Below the pieces are notes generated by a model, which searched no databases, was not told the DNA's origin, and saw nothing but the letters and a program-made list of their open reading frames with translations. Positions 13,383 to 19,234 of a stretch of DNA of 19,234 nucleotides are shown piece after piece. The stretch spans positions 1 to 19,234 of the forward strand of contig CAZNYN010000039.1 of NCBI GenBank assembly GCA_964577295.1. The letters run 5' to 3'. Origin of the DNA: CAZNYN01 sp964577295 (lineage in GTDB: Bacteria; Synergistota; Synergistia; Synergistales; Synergistaceae). Each line of letters begins with the position of its first letter. The first letter of the stretch is position 1. The position numbers and the translations under genes were made by a program.

Positions 13383-15875
13383 CTACTCCTCCAGGGATTT
13401 CCTTCTCATAGCCAACTTTACAAACTCCCACCAGAATGTTGCGGCAGCAGCCGTACATGCCGCAAGCAGAGTATCCGCGCCTGTCATGGGGTGCAGCTTT
13501 GCCGCCGAAGCCAGAGGCGGAAGCTGTGATATCAGCACAAGCCCCGCAAGTATGGAGAAGTTTATCACCCACGGCACAAAGTCAAACTTCGCACCGCGCC
13601 TTGCGGCAAAGGCACTCTCCTTCTCGGAGCGGTTCACATATACGAGGAAGAGGTTCGCCAGGACAAGCACCGTGAGGAAGAAAGTTCGCGCATGTTCCGC
13701 GCCTTCCGTCGGCAGCAGAAAGAGATAAGAGCCGAAAGAAGCGGCGAATATAGCAAAACCCTGAAGCAGAGCCTTGCAGAAAACGCCCTTCGTCACAATG
13801 GCTGAGTTCACCTTGCGCGGCGGTCTGTCCATAATGTCCGCTTCCTCGGGCTGACGTTCGAATACAATGGAGCAGGTCGGGTCTATAATCATCTCCAGCA
13901 GCACCACGTGAATAGGCATGAGAAGAGCGGGAAGCCCCATCATCGGAGCGGCAAGGGCAGACAGAGCTATAGGAATGTGAATGACAAAAATATACTCCAT
14001 AGCCTTTCGTATATTGTCATATATCCTGCGTCCGTCCCTCACGGTGCGGACAATCGTAGTGAAATCATCATCGAGAAGCACCATGTCCGCGGCCTCGCGC
14101 GCCACCTGAGTGCCCCTCCTGCCCATAGCAATGCCGATATCGGCATACTTTAAGGCAGGTGCGTCGTTCACTCCGTCCCCGGTCATGGCCACAACCTCGC
14201 CCGCGGCGCGGAACGCTTTGACAATCCTCATCTTCTCGCGCGGCAGAATGCGGGAGAAAATAGTGACACTGCGCAGCCTCTCCGTCAGTTCTCCGTCGCT
14301 CAAAGTTTCAAGCTCGTCTCCCGTAATAATCTGATGCTCACACTCTCCGCCCTCGTCTATTCCTACCTCGTGAGCTATCCTGTGGGCCGTGACACTGTTG
14401 TCGCCCGTTATCATAGCTACCTTTATGCCGGCTTTGGTGCAGGCGGCGATAGAATCGGGAACGCTCGTCCTCGGAGGGTCTATAAAGGCTGTAAGCCCCG
14501 CAAGTTCCAGAGAACACTCCGCAAGCTCGGGCTTCACATCAAAATTCACTGCGCGCGCCACGGCAAGCACGCGGCAGCCCATATCCGCAAGGCGCACCTG
14601 CTCCGCCTCGGCTTCTGCCCGCTCTTTGTCCGTCAGATTACAGAGAGAAAAAATACTTTCTGGAGAGCCTTTAGCGGCAAGAAAACCTCCGCACCTATCC
14701 CAAACATGCCCCATCATCCGCGCTTCGGAAGAGAAGGGATACTCGTGCAAAAGAGTGCCGCCCTGCAAAGAGGCGACATCCAGACCGCAGGAGGATGCGC
14801 GTTCAATCAGAGCGCACTCCATAGGGTCATAGGGATTCGTCTCCGATGCCAGAACAGATACCTCAAGAAGCCCCTTCTCGTCAAAAGATCCGAACGGCAC
14901 AAGTTCGCAGAGAGTCATCCTGTTCTGAGTGAGAGTCCCCGTTTTATCCACGCACAAAACAGTCACTGCGCCCAGAGTCTCCACAGAGGGAATGCGCCTT
15001 ATCAGGGCGTTTCTGCGCGCCAGCCTCCACGCTCCCATTGCGAGAAATACTGTCAGCACCACGGGAAATTCCTCCGGGATAGTCGCCATTGCGAGAGTTA
15101 TGCCGGAAAGCACCGCATCCGTGACACTTTTGCCGCTGTGCAAAGTGGCGAAAGCGACAAGCAGCATCATCGCAAAACTGAAAATAGAACAATCCTTTAC
15201 AAGCCGCTTTGTCTGCTTCTCCAGCGGTGTCGGTCTGTCGGGAGCTTCCGCCACATCGCTGCCTATGCGCCCGTACTCGGTAGCCAAACCTGTAGCGCTC
15301 ACTCTGACAACGGCGCGCCCAGTCACCGCATTCGTGCCGCAGTAGCAGCAATTCTCCTTCCAATGGCGCGAAGAAGAGTCCGTACAGCTCTTCCATACAA
15401 TATCCGACTCGCCCGTCAGAGAAGACTCATCCACTCCGAAACCGTCGGAAAACAAAATCTCTCCGTCTGCGGAAATCCTCTCGCCTTCCGAAAGCAGCAT
15501 AATATCTCCCGGCACAAGCTCCTCCGAGAGCACCAAACTCTCTGCTCCGTCCCTTATAACAGTCACCTTCGGAGACGAAAGACTTTTCAGAGCCTCCAAA
15601 GTCCTGTCCGTGCGCCACTCCTGATAGAGATTTATTCCGCTCATAAAGACGACAAAGACAAGCATAACAGAGCCGTCCCGCGCCTCGCCCAGAAGAAAAT
15701 AAATCAAAGACGCTCCTATCAGAAGCAGAAAGACAGGCTCTAAAAAAATCTTAAGTGCGGTTTTGAAAAAAGAAGGCTTCGCGTCACGGGCAAACTCATT
15801 TCTCCCGTGCAGCCTTCTCGAAGAGAGAACCTCGCTTTCGCTGAGTCCCTTAAAACTTTCTCCTGCAGCAGACAT
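13383..15875 (-). CDS. P-type (P2-like) cation-transporting ATPase
   Basis: This encodes 830 aa from ATG 15875, with AAGGAG 9 nt upstream. Family motifs in order: TGES (154-157, actuator domain), PEEFP (267-271, M4 ion site), D310 in DKTGTLTQN (phosphorylated Asp), KGSP (402-405, nucleotide site) and MTGDGVNDAPALK (564-576). Eight to ten membrane helices are suggested and no N-terminal metal-binding domain is present. Overall it resembles Ca2+/Na+-type P2 pumps. However, M4 has PEEFP instead of PEGLP, and M6 reads MIIDPTCSIVFE instead of the NLVTDG of calcium pumps, so the ion is uncertain. An actuator loop is Cys-rich: C164, then NCCYC at 175-179. The leader carries a promoter, a metal-riboswitch-like RNA and a terminator, suggesting induction by a metal ion, possibly Ni2+ or Co2+. 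A heavy-metal export role is inferred from that leader, not from the pump sequence. Confidence 0.93.
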   Translation of the reverse strand: MSAAGESFKGLSESEVLSSRRLHGRNEFARDAKPSFFKTALKIFLEPVFLLLIGASLIYFLLGEARDGSVMLVFVVFMSGINLYQEWRTDRTLEALKSLSSPKVTVIRDGAESLVLSEELVPGDIMLLSEGERISADGEILFSDGFGVDESSLTGESDIVWKSCTDSSSRHWKENCCYCGTNAVTGRAVVRVSATGLATEYGRIGSDVAEAPDRPTPLEKQTKRLVKDCSIFSFAMMLLVAFATLHSGKSVTDAVLSGITLAMATIPEEFPVVLTVFLAMGAWRLARRNALIRRIPSVETLGAVTVLCVDKTGTLTQNRMTLCELVPFGSFDEKGLLEVSVLASETNPYDPMECALIERASSCGLDVASLQGGTLLHEYPFSSEARMMGHVWDRCGGFLAAKGSPESIFSLCNLTDKERAEAEAEQVRLADMGCRVLAVARAVNFDVKPELAECSLELAGLTAFIDPPRTSVPDSIAACTKAGIKVAMITGDNSVTAHRIAHEVGIDEGGECEHQIITGDELETLSDGELTERLRSVTIFSRILPREKMRIVKAFRAAGEVVAMTGDGVNDAPALKYADIGIAMGRRGTQVAREAADMVLLDDDFTTIVRTVRDGRRIYDNIRKAMEYIFVIHIPIALSALAAPMMGLPALLMPIHVVLLEMIIDPTCSIVFERQPEEADIMDRPPRKVNSAIVTKGVFCKALLQGFAIFAASFGSYLFLLPTEGAEHARTFFLTVLVLANLFLVYVNRSEKESAFAARRGAKFDFVPWVINFSILAGLVLISQLPPLASAAKLHPMTGADTLLAACTAAAATFWWEFVKLAMRRKSLEE

Positions 15876-15911
15876 AACAGACAGCTCCTTTTCTTTCTCC
15901 GTCTATTAATA

Positions 15912-15958
15912 CAAAAATACGACCTGCGGAATCGTATTAAACGGTCCCGCAGGCCGCA
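15912..15958 (-). terminator. Intrinsic terminator in the ATPase leader
   Basis: Read on the minus strand, the 5' arm (15958-15947) starts TGCGGCCTGCGG. It pairs over 12 positions, including wobbles, with the 3' arm (15929-15918), with a 17-base loop. TTTTTGT follows at 15917-15911. It lies after the promoter and before ATG 15875, so it can only serve as an attenuator. Its 5' arm borders the last part of the upstream structured RNA, the layout expected for a riboswitch expression platform. Confidence 0.8.
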
Positions 15959-16049
15959 ATAAATTGCTCCTGCTGCCGGGTTGTCGTCCCGGCCCGGCCC
16001 CACGCATCCAAAAGGACGCATCGCCTGCTCCATCGACGGATAAATTGTC
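15955..16049 (-). promoter_or_regulatory. Structured ATPase leader, candidate NiCo (czcD-type) riboswitch
   Basis: From the start of transcription, the RNA contains ATGGAGCAGGCG. A stem ATGCGTCC/GGATGCGT closed by TTTT follows, then GTGGGGCCGG, then a second stem GCCGGG/CCCGGC with loop ACGACAA, then GCAGCAGGAGCA, then the terminator 5' arm. Two GGAGCA elements flanking two GC-rich hairpins at a junction recall the pseudo-symmetric NiCo riboswitch, which binds Ni2+ or Co2+ and turns on metal exporters by preventing termination. The gene controlled here, a cation pump, fits. The closing P1 stem is weak by eye, so this could be another metal-responsive or unrelated leader. I assign it by recalled pattern, not by a covariance search. 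Confidence 0.5.
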
Positions 16050-16054
16050 ACGCT

Positions 16055-16083
16055 ATTATCGGGCGCACACCAAAATATGTCAA
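16055..16083 (-). promoter_or_regulatory. Strong sigma-70-type promoter of the ATPase operon
   Basis: On the minus strand, TTGACA (16083-16078) is a perfect -35 and GATAAT (16060-16055) a five-of-six -10, with a 17-base spacer. It gives a leader of about 170 bases before ATG 15875, containing the structured RNA and terminator. It lies 38 bases past the pilin-like gene stop, so the ATPase is transcribed independently of it. Confidence 0.85.
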
Positions 16084-16120
16084 GCGACAAAAAAATTCAT
16101 AAAAAACAGTTTTGTTGCTT

Positions 16121-16660
16121 CTAATTCCTTGCGCAGAGAAATACAAAGACATACTGCCCCCCGCTGTACGGCTTCAAATTCTTGTCCTCATCGGTACGGC
16201 TTGCAAGAAAAGGCGCGCCGTTTTTCGCAAGTTTGATAAATTCCTTCCTTACAGACTCTCGCATAGATGTGTCCGTCATGCCGGTATTTAAATCATAAGC
16301 AAGCCATACTCCGTTTCTCTTCTGCGCGGGCTTCCCGTCCCCCGGGGTATAACCGCCCCAAATGCTAAAGCCCGGGATATTATTGCTGTACTTGCCGTCG
16401 CCGTACAAATTCATCAGTTTGCCGACTTTCTCCGTGTCCACACCGCCCGTAAGAAGCGTGCCGCTCGGATTGTCTGCCTTATACATAATGGCAGCAGCCT
16501 TTATAATCTTCATATCGGCAGCCAGCTTCGCAGCCTCAGCCTTGGCGGTTATACTGCCCGAAGCCATCAGAATCATCTGGGCTAAAATGCCGATAATGAC
16601 CATCACAATAAGAATCTCTACCAAAGTAAAGCCATCCCGCCTGTATTTTCCCCTCTTCAC
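16121..16660 (-). CDS. Type IV pilin-like (pseudopilin) protein, orphan
   Basis: This encodes 179 aa from GTG 16660; an ATG 20 bases upstream is out of frame, and GGGGG is about 10 nt upstream. The short basic leader (MKRGKYRRDG) is followed by FTLVEILIVMVIIGILA, the class III signal recognised by prepilin peptidase, with cleavage expected after G10 and Glu at mature position 5. The hydrophobic helix continues to about residue 32, and the rest is a soluble C-terminal domain with a few Gly and Tyr-rich loops (GDGKYSNNIPGF, NLKPYSGGQYVF). It probably sits in a pilus, pseudopilus or secretion apparatus. No pilus assembly gene is adjacent, so it must use machinery encoded elsewhere. C-terminal function is unknown. 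Confidence 0.9.
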   Translation of the reverse strand: MKRGKYRRDGFTLVEILIVMVIIGILAQMILMASGSITAKAEAAKLAADMKIIKAAAIMYKADNPSGTLLTGGVDTEKVGKLMNLYGDGKYSNNIPGFSIWGGYTPGDGKPAQKRNGVWLAYDLNTGMTDTSMRESVRKEFIKLAKNGAPFLASRTDEDKNLKPYSGGQYVFVFLCARN

Positions 16661-16682
16661 GAATAGATGCCCCCGATCATAA

Positions 16683-16688
16683 ATTATA
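16683..16688 (-). promoter_or_regulatory. Candidate -10 of the pilin-like gene
   Basis: A perfect TATAAT on the minus strand lies 23 bases before GTG 16660. A -35 is weak (TTAACC at 19 bases). The surrounding 100 bases are AT-rich, so the assignment is tentative. Confidence 0.4.
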
Positions 16689-16943
16689 TTATTTGTCCGA
16701 GTGAGGAGGTTAACTTGTTAAAACAACAGAAAGAATTTAAAAAAAAATACAGAAAATTAAATTAAGACAGTTGTTATTTTTAATTCTACCTATAAAATAG
16801 ATAAAGTCAATGTTACATATAAGTAAAAATCACTAAAATAAAAACATGCCAAAGAGCAGTGTCCCGTCCTTTACCGTCCCCGGAGCGCATTTGTGCAATT
16901 GCGGCAAAACCGCGCAGGATTGATTTTTAAATTAACCCTTTCT

Positions 16944-16952
16944 TGTTATAAT
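16944..16952 (+). promoter_or_regulatory. Extended -10 promoter of the Synergist-CTERM gene
   Basis: TGTTATAAT is an extended -10 with a perfect TATAAT at 16947-16952. No good -35 is visible, as often with this class. It implies a leader of ~165 bases carrying an 8-bp hairpin soon after the start point. Confidence 0.55.
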
Positions 16953-17124
16953 ATTTCTGTAGGTATCAATTTTATTTCGGCTGTCTGCTTTAAACAGACA
17001 GCAATCTGTAATTTTAGAATATGCCCCCGCTGCAGCGGAACTGACTCAAGAAATAAGACCATCCCCGCTTTACCTGCAAATGGCATCTGCACTTTCTGAA
17101 ACTTATCTTACGGAGGGATCTTTG

Positions 17125-18831
17125 ATGAGCGGAAAAACCTTACCAAGAAGCAAAAACCATCTCTGTTTAGTGTTAGTTTTTACATTGATAACGGCGGCAC
17201 TATGTTCTCTGTTTTTGACAGCAGGGGCTTTGGCCGAAAATGAGCTGCCTGTAATAACAGTAACACCGTCGGCAACGGTTGTGCCATTCGGTGCACAGCG
17301 CGAATTTGCCGCGGTACTTACACCACAGACAGAGAGGGCTGTATTCGAGTGGGCGCTCAAAGCAGGCTAGTCTCTGCCGGAAGGGACTTCGTTCGACAGT
17401 ACAACGGGAAAAATAACGGCGGGAATGAAATCGGGAGATTTTACTCTGAACGTGAAGTCGGGCTCTGCTTCCGCCGATGTTTTTGTCTCTGTGGAAGAGC
17501 TCGAAGCCAAAGGCATAACCATCTCTCAGAGCAATATGAGCCTTGTCGGAAACGAGACAGGTAAACTCACGGCTTATATAAGCCCGGCAAACACACAGAA
17601 CAAAAAAATCTCATGGGATATAAAAGGGACAAATAGTGTTGATATAATGGCAATCTCCGATGATGAATTTGCATTCAAATATGCGGGGGAAGCTCTCACA
17701 AAGCCGCTGTATTTCGAGGTTCACGCATCTGTTGCGGACACAAACTTACACACAGTATGCAATGTTACCGTCAGCCCCGTTCCGGCTAAAATAATTTCCG
17801 CCGATTCAATAACTCTGAGCGCGAAAGCACTAAACATGTTCACGGCGGAGGAGGCGGCAATCACGGCGCAGATATCACCGGCAAATGCGACCGGCACTCT
17901 GAAGTGGGAGAGCTCAAACAGAGATATCGCGATTGTAACTTCGAACGGAACGGCGGCGACAGTCAAGACTATGGGCAAAGCGGGAGAAGCCGTAATCACA
18001 GCAACATTCACCTATCCCGGCGGCGGAACAGATAAACCTCTGACCTCTGTCGCGGCATCCTGCGACATCACGGCAAAGGACGCAAAGACACCGAAAGAGC
18101 CGAGTGTGACAAACGCGGAAATAGTAACCCTGACGAAACTCGGCATCGCAATTCCCAAATCGGTGCCGAGCACATCCTACGGCAAGGCAATGAGCGACGA
18201 CATTGCAATAAAAGGCAATCCGGCTTCGGCGGATAATATCATAAAACTGCTCGAACCGGAGGGAGACGGGACAAGAAAGCTGATTAAGAGCGATGTATCT
18301 GCGAAATGTGCCGTTACATACGAAAATATTGCAACACTTCCCGTCATTGCGGCAAATTACAGCAAAGAAGCCGAAAAAGCAAAGATTGTCATACTGAGGA
18401 TCAATGTCTCCGGCATCAGCTTTCCGAGAAAAATAAATAAAATCGGCGATCTGACATATCTCAAACTGCGCCGCGACACGCTGACATACGACTCTCTTCC
18501 GAGAGTGGAGAGAGCGGAGGACCTTGCGGACGGTAAGTGGCTTATCCGCGGTGCCGACGGCAAGATTCTCAAAGGCGGGGACGATATCGACAGAGCCAAG
18601 CTATATGAAGTGAACGTAGCCGTGCAGGATGACGGCATCTACGACCACAACACAGTCAGTCCCGGAAAAGTGGTAGACCCGGGAGCTCTCGCCTATGAGC
18701 CGAAACCGACTCCGAGCGGAAGCAGCGGCTGTAACGCAGGATTCCCCGCACTGCCGGCAATACCGGCACTGATTTTCGCAGTGCTTCGAAAGCGGAAGGG
18801 CAGGGACGAGAGAAGGGGCGTTGAACGATAG
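17125..18831 (+). pseudogene. Secreted Ig-like repeat protein with Synergist-CTERM signal, interrupted by one amber codon
   Basis: ATG 17125 has GGAGG 8 nt upstream. The frame would encode 568 residues but contains one TAG at 17368-17370 (codon 82). Translation on both sides is clearly continuous: VFEWALKAG before it, SLPEGTSFDSTTGKITAG after it, inside an Ig-like domain. Features of the full product: signal peptide ~1-38 ending AGALA, Ig-like (Big_2-type) domains at ~40-125, 131-217 and 223-316, an unknown region ~320-500, a Pro/Gly/Ser linker, and a Synergist-CTERM signal (SGSSGCNAGF at 531-540, hydrophobic stretch, RKRK tail). Such proteins are exported and processed at the C-terminus to stay on the envelope. 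If TAG is a stop, only an 81-aa fragment is made, since the next in-frame ATG (17425) has no signal peptide and only a weak ribosome binding site. A CAG-to-TAG change is the simplest origin. Sequencing error or readthrough are alternatives. Confidence 0.85.
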
Positions 18832-19159
18832 TTGAGCGGTTGTCAGTAGCAAAGCCGGGCATCGCTTCGCGGAGGTCGTTTCACGGAAGTCGCTTCGCGG
18901 TGGTCGCTTCGCGTGAAACATAGTGAAGCATAGTGAAGAGCTCGCTTCGCATTGCGTGAAATGTTGTACACAGTTGGCAAACGGTTGGCAAGCGATAAGC
19001 GAGCAATGGGCAAACAATGGAAAAGGCGGAAGCGGTGTATCGATGTGGAGCAAATATGAATCCAGCGTTGTTGTCTGTGCCTTGTTTTTCGCCAAGACAG
19101 GAGGAGTGTTGACCTTGGTTTGCCTTCTAATCGTCTCCCCGCAAATCTTCAGTGCGGGG
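18797..19159 (-). repeat. Dispersed structured repeat, copy B (inverted relative to copy A)
   Basis: It matches copy A at 4869-5067 in opposite orientation. Three blocks are near-perfect in conserved order: 19146-19128, 18968-18954 and 18827-18797. Between the first and second blocks copy B carries ~160 bases against ~26 in copy A. It contains a 14-bp tandem repeat, short degenerate units (TTGGCAAACGG and relatives) and the CCCCGCA/TGCGGGG hairpin at 19137-19159. Its end overlaps the last ~11 codons of the Synergist-CTERM gene, so the residues after RKRK may be repeat-derived. Plus-strand and minus-strand frames across it are not convincing genes. Confidence 0.7.
18864..18919 (+). repeat. Four-unit 14-bp tandem repeat inside copy B
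   Basis: Units are GCTTCGCGGAGGTC (18864), GTTTCACGGAAGTC (18878), GCTTCGCGGTGGTC (18892) and GCTTCGCGTGAAAC (18906). A 10-bp TAGTGAAGCA doublet follows. Each unit can pair with itself through CGCTTCGCG-like symmetry. Copy A keeps only about two related units, so the array length varies between copies. Confidence 0.75.
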
Positions 19160-19211
19160 TTTAGTGTCGTTGGTTTTGCCTTTAATTCTTTAAAATCTTA
19201 AAGCCGCTGCA

Positions 19212-19234
19212 CCCCGCACTAAAGCATTGCGGGG
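19212..19234. repeat. Third CCCCGCA/TGCGGGG hairpin at the window end
   Basis: CCCCGCA (19212-19218) and TGCGGGG (19228-19234) pair perfectly with a 9-base loop. This is the same stem as in copy A (4874-4895) and copy B (19137-19159), only 52 bases after the latter. It is cut by the window edge, so it may open another repeat copy or a tandem arrangement. Confidence 0.65.

Larger units (their letters stand above)
16661..17124. other. Intergenic region between divergent pilin-like and Synergist-CTERM genes
   Basis: This is 464 bases. The left part (16680-16850) is AT-rich, with the pilin -10. The right part contains an extended -10 (TGTTATAAT, 16944-16952) and a hairpin in the following leader, GCTGTCTG (16980-16987) with CAGACAGC (16995-17002), loop of 7. 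About 120 bases more lead to the GGAGG before ATG 17125. The leader also has a short palindrome CCGCTGCAGCGG near 17027-17038. I recognise no known riboswitch class. A 68-codon frame at 16893-17099 is not credible. Confidence 0.55.

Noticed and set aside
14334..15743. 469-codon plus-strand ORF
   Set aside because: It lies wholly antisense to the P-type ATPase gene, whose motifs are unambiguous. The product is rich in Arg, His, Ser and Cys with no domain, as expected of an antisense frame in GC-rich coding DNA.
15740..16090. 116-codon minus-strand ORF ahead of the ATPase
   Set aside because: It reads through the promoter, structured leader and terminator and into the ATPase gene in another frame, so it is not a credible gene.
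16084..16135. Terminator after the pilin-like gene
   Set aside because: AGCAACAAAA can pair with TTTTGTCGCT with one mismatch over a long loop. The stem is A/T-rich and weak, so the call is not supported.
18601..19201. ORFs on both strands across the right-end repeat (18601-19095 minus, 18923-19201 plus)
   Set aside because: They run through tandem repeats and hairpins or overlap the sorting-signal gene, and have no ribosome binding site or recognisable product.

Overview
The window most likely comes from a member of the Synergistota (Synergistes/Cloacibacillus-like). The main support is a secreted Ig-like repeat protein near the right end. It finishes in a Ser-Gly-Cys-Asn-Ala-Gly motif, a hydrophobic segment and a basic tail, which is the Synergist-CTERM sorting-signal pattern. 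The assignment rests on recognition, not on a database search. Most of the window is GC-moderate chromosome, while bases 1 to about 1850 are clearly AT-rich and look like the edge of an acquired segment.

Layout. Bases 1-1851 hold the tail of an unknown ORF, a RhuM-like DNA-binding-type protein overlapping a Doc/Fic-type toxin gene (a probable toxin-antitoxin pair), and a hairpin covering the ribosome binding site of an 8-codon ORF. Bases 1919-3658 (minus) hold an unknown 341-aa protein and a divergent calcineurin-like phosphoesterase that lacks two expected metal-ligand histidines. A 430-bp AT-rich gap follows, then an Asp/Glu/hydantoin-racemase-family gene (4095-4844) and copy A of a dispersed repeat. 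Bases 5194-8336 form a compact plus-strand run: dCMP deaminase, HD-domain hydrolase, NarL-type response regulator and histidine kinase, the last two overlapping. A ~180-bp MITE-like, strongly structured element separates the kinase from a beta-CASP metallo-beta-lactamase-fold RNA hydrolase (8574-10208). An unknown membrane-anchored protein (10302-11873) and tyrosyl-tRNA synthetase (11972-13252) follow, closed by a strong 13-bp hairpin terminator.

Convergent to tyrS is a P-type cation ATPase (15875-13383, minus). Its leader has a near-consensus promoter, a GC-rich multi-stem RNA resembling a NiCo (czcD-type) riboswitch, and an intrinsic terminator. This is the most coherent regulatory unit in the window. 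Upstream of it lies an orphan type IV pilin-like gene. At the right end is the Synergist-CTERM protein gene, interrupted by a single in-frame amber codon, and then copy B of the dispersed repeat in inverted orientation. Copy B reaches into the 3' end of that gene.

The best candidates for something undescribed are the dispersed repeat family and its overlap with a sorting-signal gene, the metal-riboswitch/ATPase pair with a Cys-rich loop, the amber-interrupted surface protein, and the RhuM-like/Doc pair. I saw no tRNA, rRNA or CRISPR array.
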